This document shows positions 42,926-54,887 of a stretch of 64,000 nucleotides of DNA, in pieces (position 1 is the stretch's first letter; each line of letters opens with the position of its first letter). This DNA comes from Liopterus haemorrhoidalis (Eukaryota; Arthropoda; Insecta; Coleoptera; Dytiscidae), in contig OZ020611.1 in NCBI GenBank assembly GCA_963971575.1, positions 3,038,001 through 3,102,000 on the forward strand, in the 5' to 3' direction. The position numbers and the translations under genes were made by a program. Below the pieces are notes generated by a model. It saw only the letters and a list, made by a program, of their open reading frames with translations. It searched no databases and was not told the DNA's origin.

Positions 42926-43463
42926 ATTTAGTTTAAGTAAATAAATAATATTTTTGTTTATTATTAAATGTTAAAATACTGGGCATAATATATGCTGCTA
43001 ACATTTAACTTTTGTATAATACCACGCGCTGAATATTCTTGTTCTTTGTGGGTTAATTTATTAATTTTGTTTTTATTGTTTAAATCGTAATGTTGCCCAA
43101 TACGTACGTGTATCTGTATTTATTTATATACACACACATGTATATTTTGTATAATATTGTAAAATTATTGTAACTTATAAACAATAAAATTATTATAAGC
43201 GTTTCACTTTTATAAAAACAATCTACGAGGAAATTTTGTTTTGAATAGTTTCCATCTTTGAAATTGTATGTCATGTTGGTATTAAAAAATGTCACTTTTT
43301 TAAAATGTCGATCCATTTGACATATGTCATAATGAAAAATTATATCTTAATTATAATGGCCATAACCTAGAAACCTAAAGTCGGTTTTACAGTGTAAGGA
43401 ATATTTTTAATTGACATTTATTTATTATATATTATATATATTATATATATATATTATATATAT
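42926..43463. other. Intergenic, AT-rich
   Basis: No gene. AACCTAAAGTCGGTTTTACA at 43372 recalls the ends of the TIR element at 24564, but no second end was found. Confidence 0.4.
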
Positions 43464-43493
43464 ATGGGTAATATATTATATATATTACCCATA
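43464..43493. repeat. AT palindrome ATGGGTAATAT..ATATTACCCAT
   Basis: A palindrome in the AT-rich DNA just before the LINE begins at about 43500. It may mark the insertion target. Confidence 0.6.
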
Positions 43494-43494
43494 T

Positions 43495-45345
43495 TATCAA
43501 CTTTTGCATATTGAATAACGTTTTCCCTGCAGCATGGAAAATGGCCTGTGTTAAACCTATACCTAAATTAAATAAGCCCATATCCCATAAGGATCTACGA
43601 CCGATAAGCATTTTACCTACCTTATCTAAAGTTCTAGAAAAAATTATCGACAATCAACTACGTAATTACTTAAATAACAATAACTTACTACCACCTTTTC
43701 AGTCGGGTTTTAGACCTAATTTTAGTTGTACAACTGCACTTGCGCATATTACTGACGAAATTCTACGTGCTACTGACTCAGGACTATTAACCATATTAAT
43801 CCTGCTTGACTATTCCAAAGCCTTTGATAGCATCAATCATGAAATCCTCTTGTCAATCTTAAATTTCATTGGCCTTGGTAAAGATGTGATTAATTTTTTT
43901 TCCAGTTACCTTTCGAACAGAAGTCAAGTTGTAGTAATTAACAATGTAAGCTCTAAGAAACTATTCCTCCACCTTGGTGTACCTCAAGGTAGTATTTTGG
44001 GACCCTTACTTTACATAATTTATACCATTAATCTCTCACAGTATATTAAACATTGCCAAGTTCACTATTTTGCTGATGATACCCAAATCTTTTATTCGTT
44101 TCCTCTCAATAACCACTTAGCTGCTATTTCAAATATTAACGAAGACCTTCAGTCATTGCATAACGCATCTACGGACCATAATCTAATTATTAACCCTACA
44201 AAATCAAAAGTTTTAATCTTTGGTCCAAAGAACGATCAGAATTTAATTAAGCCAGCTTGCAAACTGATTCTTGACGGGTCTGCTCTGACAATATCCGACA
44301 GTGCGAAGAATTTGGGATTGATTTTTGATGATAAATTAAAGTTCTCTAATCATATCAGTTTCATAGTAAGAACAGCTTACTTTAAGTTAATGACCCTCTA
44401 TGGTAACAGACAATACCTGAACCAGGCAATTAGGATAAAACTATGCGACTCCCTTGTATTGAGTCTGTTTACTTATGGTAGTGTAGTTTACGGACCCTGT
44501 CTGCTTGCAGCTGATATAAAAAAAATTCAGAAGGTCAAAAATTCATGTTTGCGTTTTATCTATGGTGTACGAAGGCGCTCGCATATCTCCTCTTACCTTC
44601 ACTTGTCTACATGGCTTAACATGAAACAAAGAAGACTTTCGCAATCTCTTGTATTTTATCATAAAGTGTTGATTCTCAAAACTCCTCCTTATTTGTACAA
44701 CAAAATCACCTTCAGATCTGACGTACATAATGTTAATATAAGATTTAAGGGTACTCTATCTCCACCTTCTTACAAAACTGCAACATTTAAACATAGCTTC
44801 TCTTTTGACATTTGCGCTAAATACAATATTATTCCTGAAAACCTTAAATCTTTTAGCTTAATCTCTTTTAAATCACAAATAAAGAAGCTCATCTGGGATA
44901 AAAGTTTATAAAAGTTATAAATGTTTATAAAAATTTATATTAATTTATTTAAGTTTAAAAAGTGTTAACAAAGTCAAATCTACTAATATGCTCATCGGGC
45001 CCTTTTAATTTCATGTCTTTTTCAATGTTCTTTTCAGCCTTAATTTTGCCCAAGTTAGGGAATGTTACAATGTTACATATTTACATGCTTCAACGCTGGC
45101 TATAACAACTGTGGTATTGTCAATAGCAAAGAACCCTGGTTCTTTATGTTAATGTGCTATATTTATATTTTTCATACCTTTTAAGGGCTCATGAGGAAGA
45201 ACAGTCTTTGTATTCTTACAATGACTGATCATGGGCCTTTATCCAATGTACAAACTGTATTATGACTAATATTTGTAAAAAATCTAATTTATTTTTTGTA
45301 CCTTGGATATAAATAAACAAATTAAATTAAAATTAAATTAAATTA
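43495..45345 (+). mobile_element. 5'-truncated CR1-like LINE with intact RT frame
   Basis: Starts within ORF2 near 43495 and ends with a 3' UTR and an AAATT-based tail at 45315-45345. A 466-codon open frame survives, so the insertion is probably young. A different LINE from the copies at 14, 34 and 41 kb. Confidence 0.85.
43511..44911 (+). CDS. LINE reverse transcriptase (intact frame, truncated protein)
   Basis: 466 codons. In order: WKMACVKPIPKLNKPI, DLRPISILPTLSKVLEKIID, FQSGFRPNFSCTTALAHITD, LILLDYSKAFDSINHEILL, GVPQGSILGPLLYIIY, HYFADDTQIFYSF, NPTKSKVLIF, AKNLGLIFDDKLKF, LVLSLFTYGSVVYGP and a C-terminal region with RRSHISSYLHLSTWLNMKQR. All RT palm motifs, including the catalytic Asp in YSKAFD and the FADD pair, are present. 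The endonuclease and ORF1 are missing, so it cannot move alone. The listed start is simply the first Met; the true protein began upstream. Confidence 0.88.
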   Translation: MNNVFPAAWKMACVKPIPKLNKPISHKDLRPISILPTLSKVLEKIIDNQLRNYLNNNNLLPPFQSGFRPNFSCTTALAHITDEILRATDSGLLTILILLDYSKAFDSINHEILLSILNFIGLGKDVINFFSSYLSNRSQVVVINNVSSKKLFLHLGVPQGSILGPLLYIIYTINLSQYIKHCQVHYFADDTQIFYSFPLNNHLAAISNINEDLQSLHNASTDHNLIINPTKSKVLIFGPKNDQNLIKPACKLILDGSALTISDSAKNLGLIFDDKLKFSNHISFIVRTAYFKLMTLYGNRQYLNQAIRIKLCDSLVLSLFTYGSVVYGPCLLAADIKKIQKVKNSCLRFIYGVRRRSHISSYLHLSTWLNMKQRRLSQSLVFYHKVLILKTPPYLYNKITFRSDVHNVNIRFKGTLSPPSYKTATFKHSFSFDICAKYNIIPENLKSFSLISFKSQIKKLIWDKSL

Positions 45346-45779
45346 AAAAAAATTAAAAAAATTTAAAGTCAGTAATACACTATAAAAGTAACCAAAATAA
45401 TCAGATCTAGTTTGTTCTTACAAAAGTGAACAGCTTATATACCCAATACAGTCTATAAGTATATAGTATGCTAATATCAGAGAGGGCGCTTTATAAGTAA
45501 AAAGAAGTTAAAAATTATTACAGAATTATTCGTTCAAAATAAAGTTTAAAATAGCATGCCTATGGCAAAAGTACCGTTGCATATTTTTACCGGTCTCTGT
45601 TAATTAGTTTGTAATTAGATGATAATTAGATGTATTTTTATGTGGACATAAAATTGTAGTTGTTTAGCAGAACAAGGACATCGTTAAAATGGTCTGTTAA
45701 TGCAGCAACTTTGGTCTAATTTAAGCAACCTCGTATCTCTTAGCGTTCTCAAGATCTCCATGTGTAACAAGTTATTTGG
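45346..45779. other. Intergenic, no gene seen
   Basis: AT-rich. AATCAGATCTAGTTTGTTCT at about 45398 resembles the arm of the candidate element at 25341-26719. Nothing else recognised. Confidence 0.4.
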
Positions 45780-46110
45780 GACAGTCTGTATATTGTATCA
45801 ACTTGAATATCTGGATATATTAGATATTCACCGTGACCGTATCCAAATCAAATAATATTGGTCCTAAATTTGATTCCTGGGGTACCCCCGAGCTTAAATA
45901 TATATTTTTAGATGTATAATCATTGTATCATCAAATAAGCGTGAACAACATAGCTTGGCTTCTATTCTTTATGTAAGATTCTATCCATCGTAGCAAAGAT
46001 CTATGAACCTATAGAACCAAGTTATTCAGGTTTTTAATTATTAAGTCATAGTTAACATGATCGGAGGCTTTGCTGAAGTTCATATATATTGTATTAACTT
46101 GCATATCTTG
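45780..46110 (-). pseudogene. LINE RT relic, minus strand
   Basis: The minus strand gives YMNFSKASDHVNYDLIIKNL, SLLRWIESYIKNRSQ, then stops, and SSGVPQESNLGPILFDLD. These match the YLDFSKAFDxVxH, LLxWIxSYLxNRxQ and GVPQGSNLGPLLF motifs in order. Ala-to-Ser and Gly-to-Glu changes at normally fixed positions, plus stops, show old decay. The nearest type by eye is the LINE at 14.2-18.4 kb. Confidence 0.7.
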
Positions 46111-46637
46111 GCGCTCTAAGTACATAAAATAATTCGTATAAATTCTTTGCTCTTATTAATCTGAAATATTCTCTGTATTAATATAACCTCAACGCATTTA
46201 CGTACAATATTAGTAAATGCAATTTCCATTAACCAGTGAATTTTTTAATTTAGTAAAGCATAATTTCCGCTGACACAAAGAAGAAAATTGCATTAAAGAA
46301 AGGAATAATATTAAAGATATATTAAATAAAAGTGTAAGGTCTTTTAGTCGTAAATATAAGCGAAAAGTGCAGAGAATACCGTAAGAAAATTAAACAATTC
46401 TTACGAGTTCCAGGGGCGATAAATGTAATATTAAAAAAAAGAACGTAGTTCTGTTTATGGCATAACATTAAATTATGAATTCAGTACTAAATAACTGGTT
46501 TTAATGCGCTTTAAAAGAACTTATCATGCAACGCCACGAAGTTTTGTTTCGTAATGTGAAAAACTCGTTTCACTAAATTAGATTATCCTGCCGGGAAGAG
46601 TTGAACCGATCTGATGTGACCAGAGAAAACTTTAAAC
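46111..46637. other. Intergenic, no gene seen
   Basis: AT-rich, with short runs reminiscent of LINE sequence but no readable motif. Confidence 0.4.
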
Positions 46638-46760
46638 CAGTGGCGGCTCGTGCTCTGGCGTATTACACTGTTGGCAAATTAACCAGCTGCCTAGGGCCCC
46701 GACTGGATGGGGGCCTCTAATTTTTTCATTCATACACTAAACATAAATTAATTTAGATTA
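46638..46760. mobile_element. hAT-like terminus (possible left end)
   Basis: CAGTGGCGGCTCGTG at 46638 resembles hAT ends. A possible partner, ACGTGCCGCCACTG, ends at 50103. The flanking 8-mers (CTTTAAAC and TCCTAATA) do not match, so pairing is doubtful. If real, the foldback and family A copies between them would be later insertions. Confidence 0.3.
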
Positions 46761-48238
46761 GTCATTCTTTTTCATCGAGAGACCCCATGCTGTCCAAAAA
46801 TATATTAGTCTATGAAAGGTCTACCAGGGCTCATTCGATGCTTATTGTAGTCTAGTTCCGAACTCCGAGTGGCTCTTTTACGGAAACATCGTAACTTATC
46901 AAATATGGCCACCAATCCCACGTGACCTCTACCTTTTCTTCGATAAATCGATTATAAAGTCAACACAATCGAGTCAATTTGGGTGTCAAACCCCTGAAAA
47001 TGTTACCTAAAGGTAGTTGAGGCGGCTGTTAATGAATCCAGGGTCAAATTTAGAAAATTCAATATGGCGGATGCAATATGGCGGCCGAAACCACGTGCCA
47101 AGTGAAGATTTTTTAAAAAATGATTTGATTTCAATATAATATAATGCCTGGGGGTTTATGGGGTCACTGATGATGAATTCAGGGTGCATTTCAGAAAATT
47201 AAATATGGCGGATCCAATAAAGCGGATTCAATATGGCGGCCAAAAAAAGATTTCTGGAAAAAATTTGAGAAATTATAGTTTGAATAGTGTAAATATAAGT
47301 CAAAATAGTTAATTTTTATAGTTCAACAAATAAAAAAAAAAATTGAAAAAAAAAAATAAATTAAAAAAAATAAAAATTATAAAAACATTTGATGTTAGAT
47401 TTAGAAACAGTGTTACGGACACAGAAATTCTAGTTGTGTTTAGGTGGATTGTTTAATTTAATTTTTCTGTATCGACTCTATTTAACTTAATAAGGGAAGA
47501 TTTCTGAAAAAACTTTGAGAAAATACAGGGTTCGACCCTGGACTTATCATGAACGATCTCATAAACCCTTAGGTACCAAATTAGTTTGAAGTCAAGTGAT
47601 TTTTTAAAAATCTCCGATTGTCAAGTTATTTTGGTCGCCATATTGAATTTTCTCACATGAACCCTGGATTTATCATCAGAAACCCATAAACTTCCAGGTA
47701 TTAAATAAGGACAAAATCAAGTGATTTTTTGAAAATCTCTTTTCATCAAGTGGTTTTGGCCGCCATATTGAATCCGCTTTATTGGATCCGCCATATTTAA
47801 TTTTCTGAATTGCACCCTGAATTCATCATCAGTGACCCCATAAACCCCCAGGCATTATATTATATTGAAATCAAATCATTTTTTAAAAAATCTTCACTTG
47901 GCACGTGGTTTCGGCCGCCATATTGCATCCGCCATATTGAATTTTCAAAATTTGACCCTGGATTCATTAACAGCCGCCTCAACTACCTTTAGGTAACATT
48001 TTCAGGGGTTTGACACCCAAATTGACTCGATTGTGTTGACTTTATAATCGATTTATCGAAGAAAAGGTAGAGGTCACGTGGGATTGGTGGCCATATTTGA
48101 TAAGTTACGATGTTTCCGTAAAATAGCCACTCGGATTTCGAAACTAGACTACAATAAGCTTCGAATGAGCCCTGGTAGACCTTTCATAGACTAATATATT
48201 TTTGGACAGCATGAGGTCTCTCGATGAAAAAGAATGAC
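46761..48238. repeat. Foldback with 486-bp arms and internal tandem units
   Basis: The arms 46761-47246 and 47753-48238 are reverse complements with few mismatches. As one check, 60 codons are identical between the minus frame at 47007-47189 and the plus frame at 47810-47992. The outer end is GTCATTCTTTTTCATCGAGA. The 506-bp middle is not symmetric. The right half also contains direct units of about 120-130 bp (near 47520, 47640 and 47814), each with ACCCTGGATTTATCAT, CATAAACCCCCAGG and GGCCGCCATATTGAAT. The 60-codon frames are by-products of the repeat, not a gene. No transposase seen. Confidence 0.9.
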
Positions 48239-48504
48239 TCATATATAAAAATAATTAAAATTAATTGTATAGGCAAAAAAGAAAAAAATATATAACAATT
48301 AGGTATTCTTTGGCTGTGCAAAACATTTGCAACTCATGTCATTATTCGTGTGTTTACGTGAATTGTCGTGCATTTTCTTTCGAATTTGGAATATTTGCGG
48401 GATTTACCGCGTTTTTATTAGTTGTTTTTCTCAATTTAAAATAGTGTGATTGGTACATTCAGAAGATAGGAAGTTTATTTAAAATATGAAGGTAGTATTT
48501 AAAA
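48239..48504. other. Spacer, no gene seen
   Basis: Moderately complex AT-rich DNA between the foldback and the family A array. No motif recognised. Confidence 0.4.
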
Positions 48505-48510
48505 TAATTT

Positions 48511-49574
48511 AAAAAATCAGCTGTGGCCACCACAGGACTGACCGCTATCATAAAGTACTTATATAAATTACATTCTAGCAGCAGAGTAGAAATAACTTGG
48601 CCTAATATTTTCTAACAGAGATATTATTTATCATGACCATGGAAACATTGCATATAAATATGAAAAAATCAGCTGTGGCCACCACAGGACCGACCGCCAT
48701 CGTAAAGTACTTATATAAAATACATTCTAGCAGCAGAGTAGAAATAACTTGGCCTAATATTTTCTAACAGAGATATTATTTATCATGACCATGGAAACAT
48801 TACATATAAGTATGAAAAAGTTGAGACAAAAAAAAATTTGAAAAATTTTACAATAATTATTCGAAATTTTTCGTTTTATCAAAAAACTTCTCAAATAAAA
48901 GTTATTAATTATTGCTTTTATAGCAACTTTTGTTCAATAATTTTTTTCAAAATATTTTTCTGTTGTGAAATATTCACAAAAATCTTAAATTCTACACGAG
49001 TAAACTCTCATTTTTAGTGAACCGATTTTTACCAAAAGTTGATCAACTTGTGCCATTGATAGCAGAAGCTTAAATATGAAGTTTCATAAAAATCCTTTCA
49101 GCCCAATTTGCTCTGCACGTGTACACAGGCAGACAGACGAGCAGACAGACAGACAGACAGACAGACGGACAGACAGACCGACAGACATCATACTAAAAAT
49201 TGTCAAAACGTTATGTAGGGACCTCAATTCGTGGAGATCCATCGTAATCTCGAAATGTCAAAATCGGTCGGTAAAAATTGAGAAAATTTCGAAAAATTTT
49301 ACAGAAATTATTCAAAATTTTTCGTTTTATCTAAAGACGTCTCAAATAAAAGTTATTAGTTATTGCTTTTATAGCAACTTTTGTTCAATAAACTTTTTCG
49401 AAATATATTTCTGTTGTGAAATATTCACAAAAATCTTAAAATCGATACGAGTAAAGTCCCATTTTTAGTCAACTGATTTTTACCGAAAGTTGATCAACTC
49501 GTGCCATTGATGGCAGAAGCTTAAATATGAAGTTTCATAAAAATCCTTTCAGCCGAATTTGCTCTACACGTGTA

Positions 49575-49617
<43 letters not shown>

Positions 49618-49665
49618 GGACGGACAGACGGACGGACAGACAGACCGACAGACATCATGCTTAAA
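48511..49665 (+). repeat. Repeat family A, copy 4 (head-head-body-body)
   Basis: Two heads (48515-48660 and 48668-48825), then a body ending in a CAGA array (49125-49180), then GGGACCTCAATTCGTGGAGA and a shortened end at TCGGTCGGTAAAAATTGAGA, then a second body with its own CAGA/CGGA array (49575-49650). The tandem order shows duplication of sub-blocks within one locus. Each CAGA array follows GCTCTxCACGTGTACACAG exactly. No coding content; plus-strand frames here are array translations. Confidence 0.8.
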
Positions 49666-49682
49666 ATTATAAAGGCACTTGA

Positions 49683-49684
<2 letters not shown>

Positions 49685-49715
<31 letters not shown>

Positions 49716-49765
49716 TATATATATATACACATATATATATATATACACATATATGTATATATATC
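49685..49765. repeat. (TA)n/(CA)n compound microsatellite
   Basis: Alternating TA and CA blocks interrupt the end of the last family A body, replacing the usual tail after ATCATGCTTAAAATTATAAA. Confidence 0.9.
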
Positions 49766-50858
49766 GAAATATACATTATTTCTGTGATACACCCATCATG
49801 TTGAGCAATGTTTTCCGCATTGCTTGTCGCTTGGCTAGGGTTTTCAGAGACATCGTGGGATTTTTTAGGTTTGGTTCCTCCATAGCCATTACTTGTGGGC
49901 CGTAATGTTGAGTCGTTGAATTAAATAATTACTTTGTCTGAAATTTATTGTGCGTATCCAGCACGAAATTTTTGACCCTGAAGACCGCCAAATAAATTTT
50001 TAATTCAAAAAACAAAAACCTCAATTATTTTCCTACCAACCTAATATTTCTTTGTTAATTATTGAAACCTCTTCTCAGTTGCCCATGTGACGTGCCGCCA
50101 CTGTCCTAATACCGGAGAGGATTTCTCTTTAATGGAGGAAAATCTGGATAAATATCAACTTAAGCCAACACTAACTCCTGATACTTTTATGTTTAATTTA
50201 GTTAATATGAAAAAGTAGTTAAATCCCTTAACGTTAGGGGAACGTTGAAGATTAGATTATTTTTGTATTTAGATTGTTGGACGTCGAATGGTTTTGTTGC
50301 ATGACACGGATTGTATAAAATACGAGAGGACATAAATTCTCAAATAAAAACATAAATTATTATTAAAGATACTGAAATAGCTCAAAAAAACCTACACTAG
50401 CACCTTAGCACTTATTTTTTATCTGATATCAAATATAACACGATATAAAACATCAAGCCCTTTATAAGGAATATACTAGAGCGATTCAAATATAAACGGT
50501 AATTTTTTTAAATACAATTATTTATTAACTAGTGCACCCGTTGCCAACTGTTTTGGCAAACACATCATTACCTGCATGTGGAACTTGTTCGACACCTCAG
50601 ACTTCTTTCTCTAGCCATACGCCTTAATTCATCCAATTCAAATTGAATCAACTGTTCGCCCATTACTAAAAACTGGACAAATAATGAGTATTATTCCGAA
50701 TTATTTATTCATTATCTTTTTAAGAGAGGAAAACGATTCATTTTCACTCGGTGCATTACATTTATGATGTTAAAACTAAAAATGATTTGAGACGTTAAAT
50801 TTAAAATATACTTATTAAAATAAATTTTCCAATTTCTCATATAATATAAAAATACGTA
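49766..50858. other. Intergenic, no gene seen
   Basis: No recognisable frame. Contains the possible hAT right end at 50090-50103 and a TAACTAGTGCACCCGTTGCC segment near 50526. Confidence 0.4.
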
Positions 50859-52113
50859 GGGTAAAGGTGGGATAGATGCCCCAGTTATAGAAAAATAATC
50901 GTGTTGCATTAATCTTAATTATTAAACTTTATCTGTTACTTTGCTATAATTCTTAGATATTCTTACTACACAATAACATAAGATTAAAACACTTATAATT
51001 ATTCTAAATATATAAAATTAATGATTTTAAATAGTACTGTAACTGTCCATATATCCCATATCGATGGGATTTTTGCCCCATATGGTGGTATTTATGCCTC
51101 ACTAAAATAGTACATTTGAATTTGACCAACAATTTTAATATTTTTTTAAAATAACAATTAAAAATTACAATTTAATCAAAATTACAATTTATTATTTTTT
51201 TTTACCGACTGCCAACATATATACGGAGTGGTCATACCGATTTTGACTATTTTTAGCATTATGTCTGTTGGTCTGTGTGTCTGTCGGTCCATGGAGATGT
51301 GTAGAGCAATTTTGGCCAAACCGATTTTTATGAAACTTCATATTTAAGTTTTTGACATCAATGGCACCAGTTGTTCAACTTTTGGTACAAATCGCTCAAC
51401 TATAAATGTAAGTTTACTCGTGTTGATTTTAAGGTTTTTGCGAATATTTCGCAACAGAGAAACTCTTCTAAAACATCTATTCTACAAAAATTACTATGCA
51501 AGTAATAATTAACAACTTTTATTTGAAACATTTTTTGATAGGACTTAATAAATTTTTAAAACTTCATATTTTTTCGATAATTTTTCCAAGTATCTATTTT
51601 GGCTTATATGCGTGTTTTTGGGAAAATGTTAGTATAAGATTATATATATATATATATATTTATATATATTTTATTATAAGATTATATATACAATGCCCGA
51701 GCCATATATCCCACATTTATTGCGGGCTTGTATCCTTTTTCTATGGGATAGATGCCCCGTCTGTTTATTTCGAATGTATACAAAATTGAGCATTATTTCC
51801 TACTCTATAATGTGAGGTTAAGTGTCTTCTAATACCTAGTAATGAAACTAATTTTGTTAAAGTTATAGTTACGTCATAAAACCTTAAGACAAAATGTCGT
51901 AACTATTGAAATACAACCACTCATATGAGCACCTACCTTTACAATTAAATTTTTCATAAACTATTAACATTGATGATAATTTAACACATTTATTTCAGAA
52001 GATTGTGTTTCTCGTACAAACTGTCAGTACTGAAATGATACAAACACGCAGCGTTATGGACATATGCGAAGTGGGGCGTTTATCCCACTAGGGCATTTAT
52101 ACCAACTTTACCC
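50859..52113. mobile_element. 1.25-kb TIR element with GGGATAGATGCCCC motifs
   Basis: Left end GGGTAAAGGTGGGATAGATG, right end reversed GGGTAAAGTTGGTATAAATG, both followed by CCCx; TA lies on both sides (50857-50858, 52114-52115). Related words occur inside at 51048-51100 (ATCCCATATCGATGGGAT..GCCCCATAT), 51705-51765 (GGGATAGATGCCCC) and 52070-52100 (GGGGCGTTTATCCCACTAGG), so the terminal motif is repeated at least five times. A family A copy is nested at 51203-51570. No transposase remains. Confidence 0.7.
51203..51570 (-). repeat. Repeat family A, copy 5, short CAGA part
   Basis: Reverse-oriented body: ACCGACTGCCAACATATATA, a minimal CTGTTGGTCTGTGTGTCTGT, GTGTAGAGCAATTTTGGCCA, then ACTTCATATTTAAGTTTTTG and ATCGCTCAACTATAAATG. 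The array is only about 25 bases here, showing that the microsatellite length varies greatly between copies. No head unit. Confidence 0.75.
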
Positions 52114-52120
52114 TATACGA

Positions 52121-52200
52121 AAAAAACGCACACGGATTAATACGCACACGGAATAAAACGCACACGGAAAAAAGCGCACACGGAAAAATACACACACGGA
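52121..52200. repeat. 16-bp minisatellite (AxAAxCGCACACGGA)
   Basis: Five 16-mers in a row end in CGCACACGGA (one has CACACACGGA), beginning 8 bases after the TIR element end at 52113. The minus-strand frame through it is a repeat artefact. Confidence 0.85.
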
Positions 52201-52394
52201 AATAAGCGTACTTATAATATATCTCAAATCAGTTTGAAATAAATTGTGAGAAACTATTATACAATGTTGCGACCGTATATTGTCTGAAGTGTACAAAAAG
52301 CCAAATAAATTTTCGTGGTGGTGATAAATTTTGAATCTTTTTTTAAATGATAAAATTGCATTGTCGATTATAATTAAGAAGTATTTAATTCTGA
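52201..52394. other. Spacer, no gene seen
   Basis: AT-rich; no motif. Confidence 0.35.
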
Positions 52395-52575
52395 AATGTT
52401 CTTCTGCGGATGAAATTGGTTCATCAGTTCCTTCGTAAAAAAACTGTTTTGTCTTCCGTCCAGTATTTTAAATTTTGGTTCCATTTCTAATTCTGCAGCA
52501 AGTTCCTTTCCGTTAATTACTGAAGATTTAAATCCAAAATCACGGTAATCCTCAAAAAAATGTAATAATTCAGAC
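52395..52575 (-). pseudogene. hAT (DUF4371-type) transposase fragment
   Basis: The minus strand reads ELLHFFEDYRDFGFKSSVIN, GKELAAELEMEPKFKILDGR, then QNSFFTKELM. The pattern FxxYRxxGF....AKELAxELxxEPxFK is typical of hAT transposases of the zinc-finger MYM/DUF4371 group, just before the C-terminal part. Only about 55 codons can be followed; neither the DDE centre nor hATC is present. The flanking frame at 52576-52761 is not recognised. Confidence 0.6.
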
Positions 52576-53344
52576 TTAGAAATCCAGTCCTATAATACCT
52601 GTATTGATACCAGTTTTGAAGCTCTCCTGCCCCACTGTGCGCCGTCTGGCCGACCATGACCCTGTATATTGTATTTCAAAAATATATAATAATTTACTCT
52701 GATGAAACGTTATACATAAGTCATTTTGAAACAGATTTAAGTATTCGTTGTTTTTGTCCACTATTTCATTTAAATCATGTCTTGTTTTAAAAAGAATATT
52801 GTGAAATTATTTTGTTTAGAATTTTTTCTGATTTATAAAATGTTATAAAGTAATTCTTTCCAGGAAGGAGGGGTGAAAATAAAGGGTGGATTGTCAGTTA
52901 TGAAACGTTTGAAAGTGGCTGTCTAAATTTTGTAATTTTGCTCCGCTTTGCTATTTAATCTACGATCCGCCACCTCGGCTGTGAGTGCGGCACAACTCAC
53001 TCCACTCCCGTTATTATCAGACATCGGGGCTGCTGTTTGACTCCACTTGCTATACAGAAGCACGATGCAGGGTCGGCTCACTTGCAAATTCACACAGAAT
53101 TATGTTAGGTTCTAAATGGTAGTCTTGCTGGAATAACCTAAAGAGTATAAAATCGCTGAAATCACCACAGGGAGAAAAATGAAACGTGCTACCATGGTAC
53201 TGGACACAGTAGCTGATTATTTGTTGTATATGAAGTGTCCTCATTTGCTGCTGAGGTTCTACAGCCTAGGGCGAAGACCTTTATAGTAGCTACTAAGTTA
53301 CTAATGAAGGACCGTTGTTGTCTCGACATGATTGGACATACTTC
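52576..53344. other. Intergenic, no gene seen
   Basis: Contains AGTGTGGGG-like GC patches (52620-52660, 52965-53060) but no readable protein motif on either strand. Confidence 0.4.
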
Positions 53345-54484
<1,140 letters not shown>

Positions 54485-54499
54485 CAATTTTTTTTATTC

Positions 54500-54885
54500 A
54501 GGGAAAATCTTTTATAGACACCAATCTGGTAGTGTCGGAATCTCCTTCATTTGGCCTACCGACTAAAAACCCTGCTTGCTTCTTTTTTTCCCACCAAGAA
54601 ACTATCTGTGGTGATATTCATCTTGGAGGGAACAGGATAGCTCAACCTATCCTCATATTCCCCTATTCTGTCTTTCTCGCTCGTCTGTCTCCTTCCTCTT
54701 CATGATAGCTGACAGCATCTGTCGCACCGTTTCCCAGTTTTCCCTGGAGTGCCGCATAACCTGGACCATGTTTTTGGGTGTCAGATTTTCTACTGTTATC
54801 GTGTATGCTCGCAATCTTTCTGCAGTCCATCTCCCGCATATGAATAATGTTCGGCTGTGTCGACTGCGCCGCAGTAGCTACAGTC
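54500..54885 (-). pseudogene. LINE ORF2 C-terminus relic (R1/Jockey-like)
   Basis: The minus strand gives CSYCGAVDTAEHYSYAGDGL, a zinc-knuckle-like CxxCGxxDTxEH motif, then, after a stop and frame change, VMRHSRENWETVRQMLSAIM and KRKETDERERQ, and a tail VPSKMNITTDSFLVGKKEAS. The CxxC..D..EHxxxxC plus WxxVxxxxxxVxxxKExxER layout is the end of many insect LINE ORF2 proteins. The upstream side ends where the Tc1 relic begins, so one truncates the other. Confidence 0.55.
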
Positions 54886-54887
54886 GT

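Noticed and set aside
47007..47992. Two identical 60-codon proteins in opposite orientation
   Set aside because: They come from the two arms of the foldback. No start context, domain or conservation beyond the DNA repeat.
46638..50103. One 3.5-kb hAT bounded by CAGTGGCGGC ends
   Set aside because: Ends match for only about 10 bases, flanking 8-mers differ, and no hAT protein lies between.
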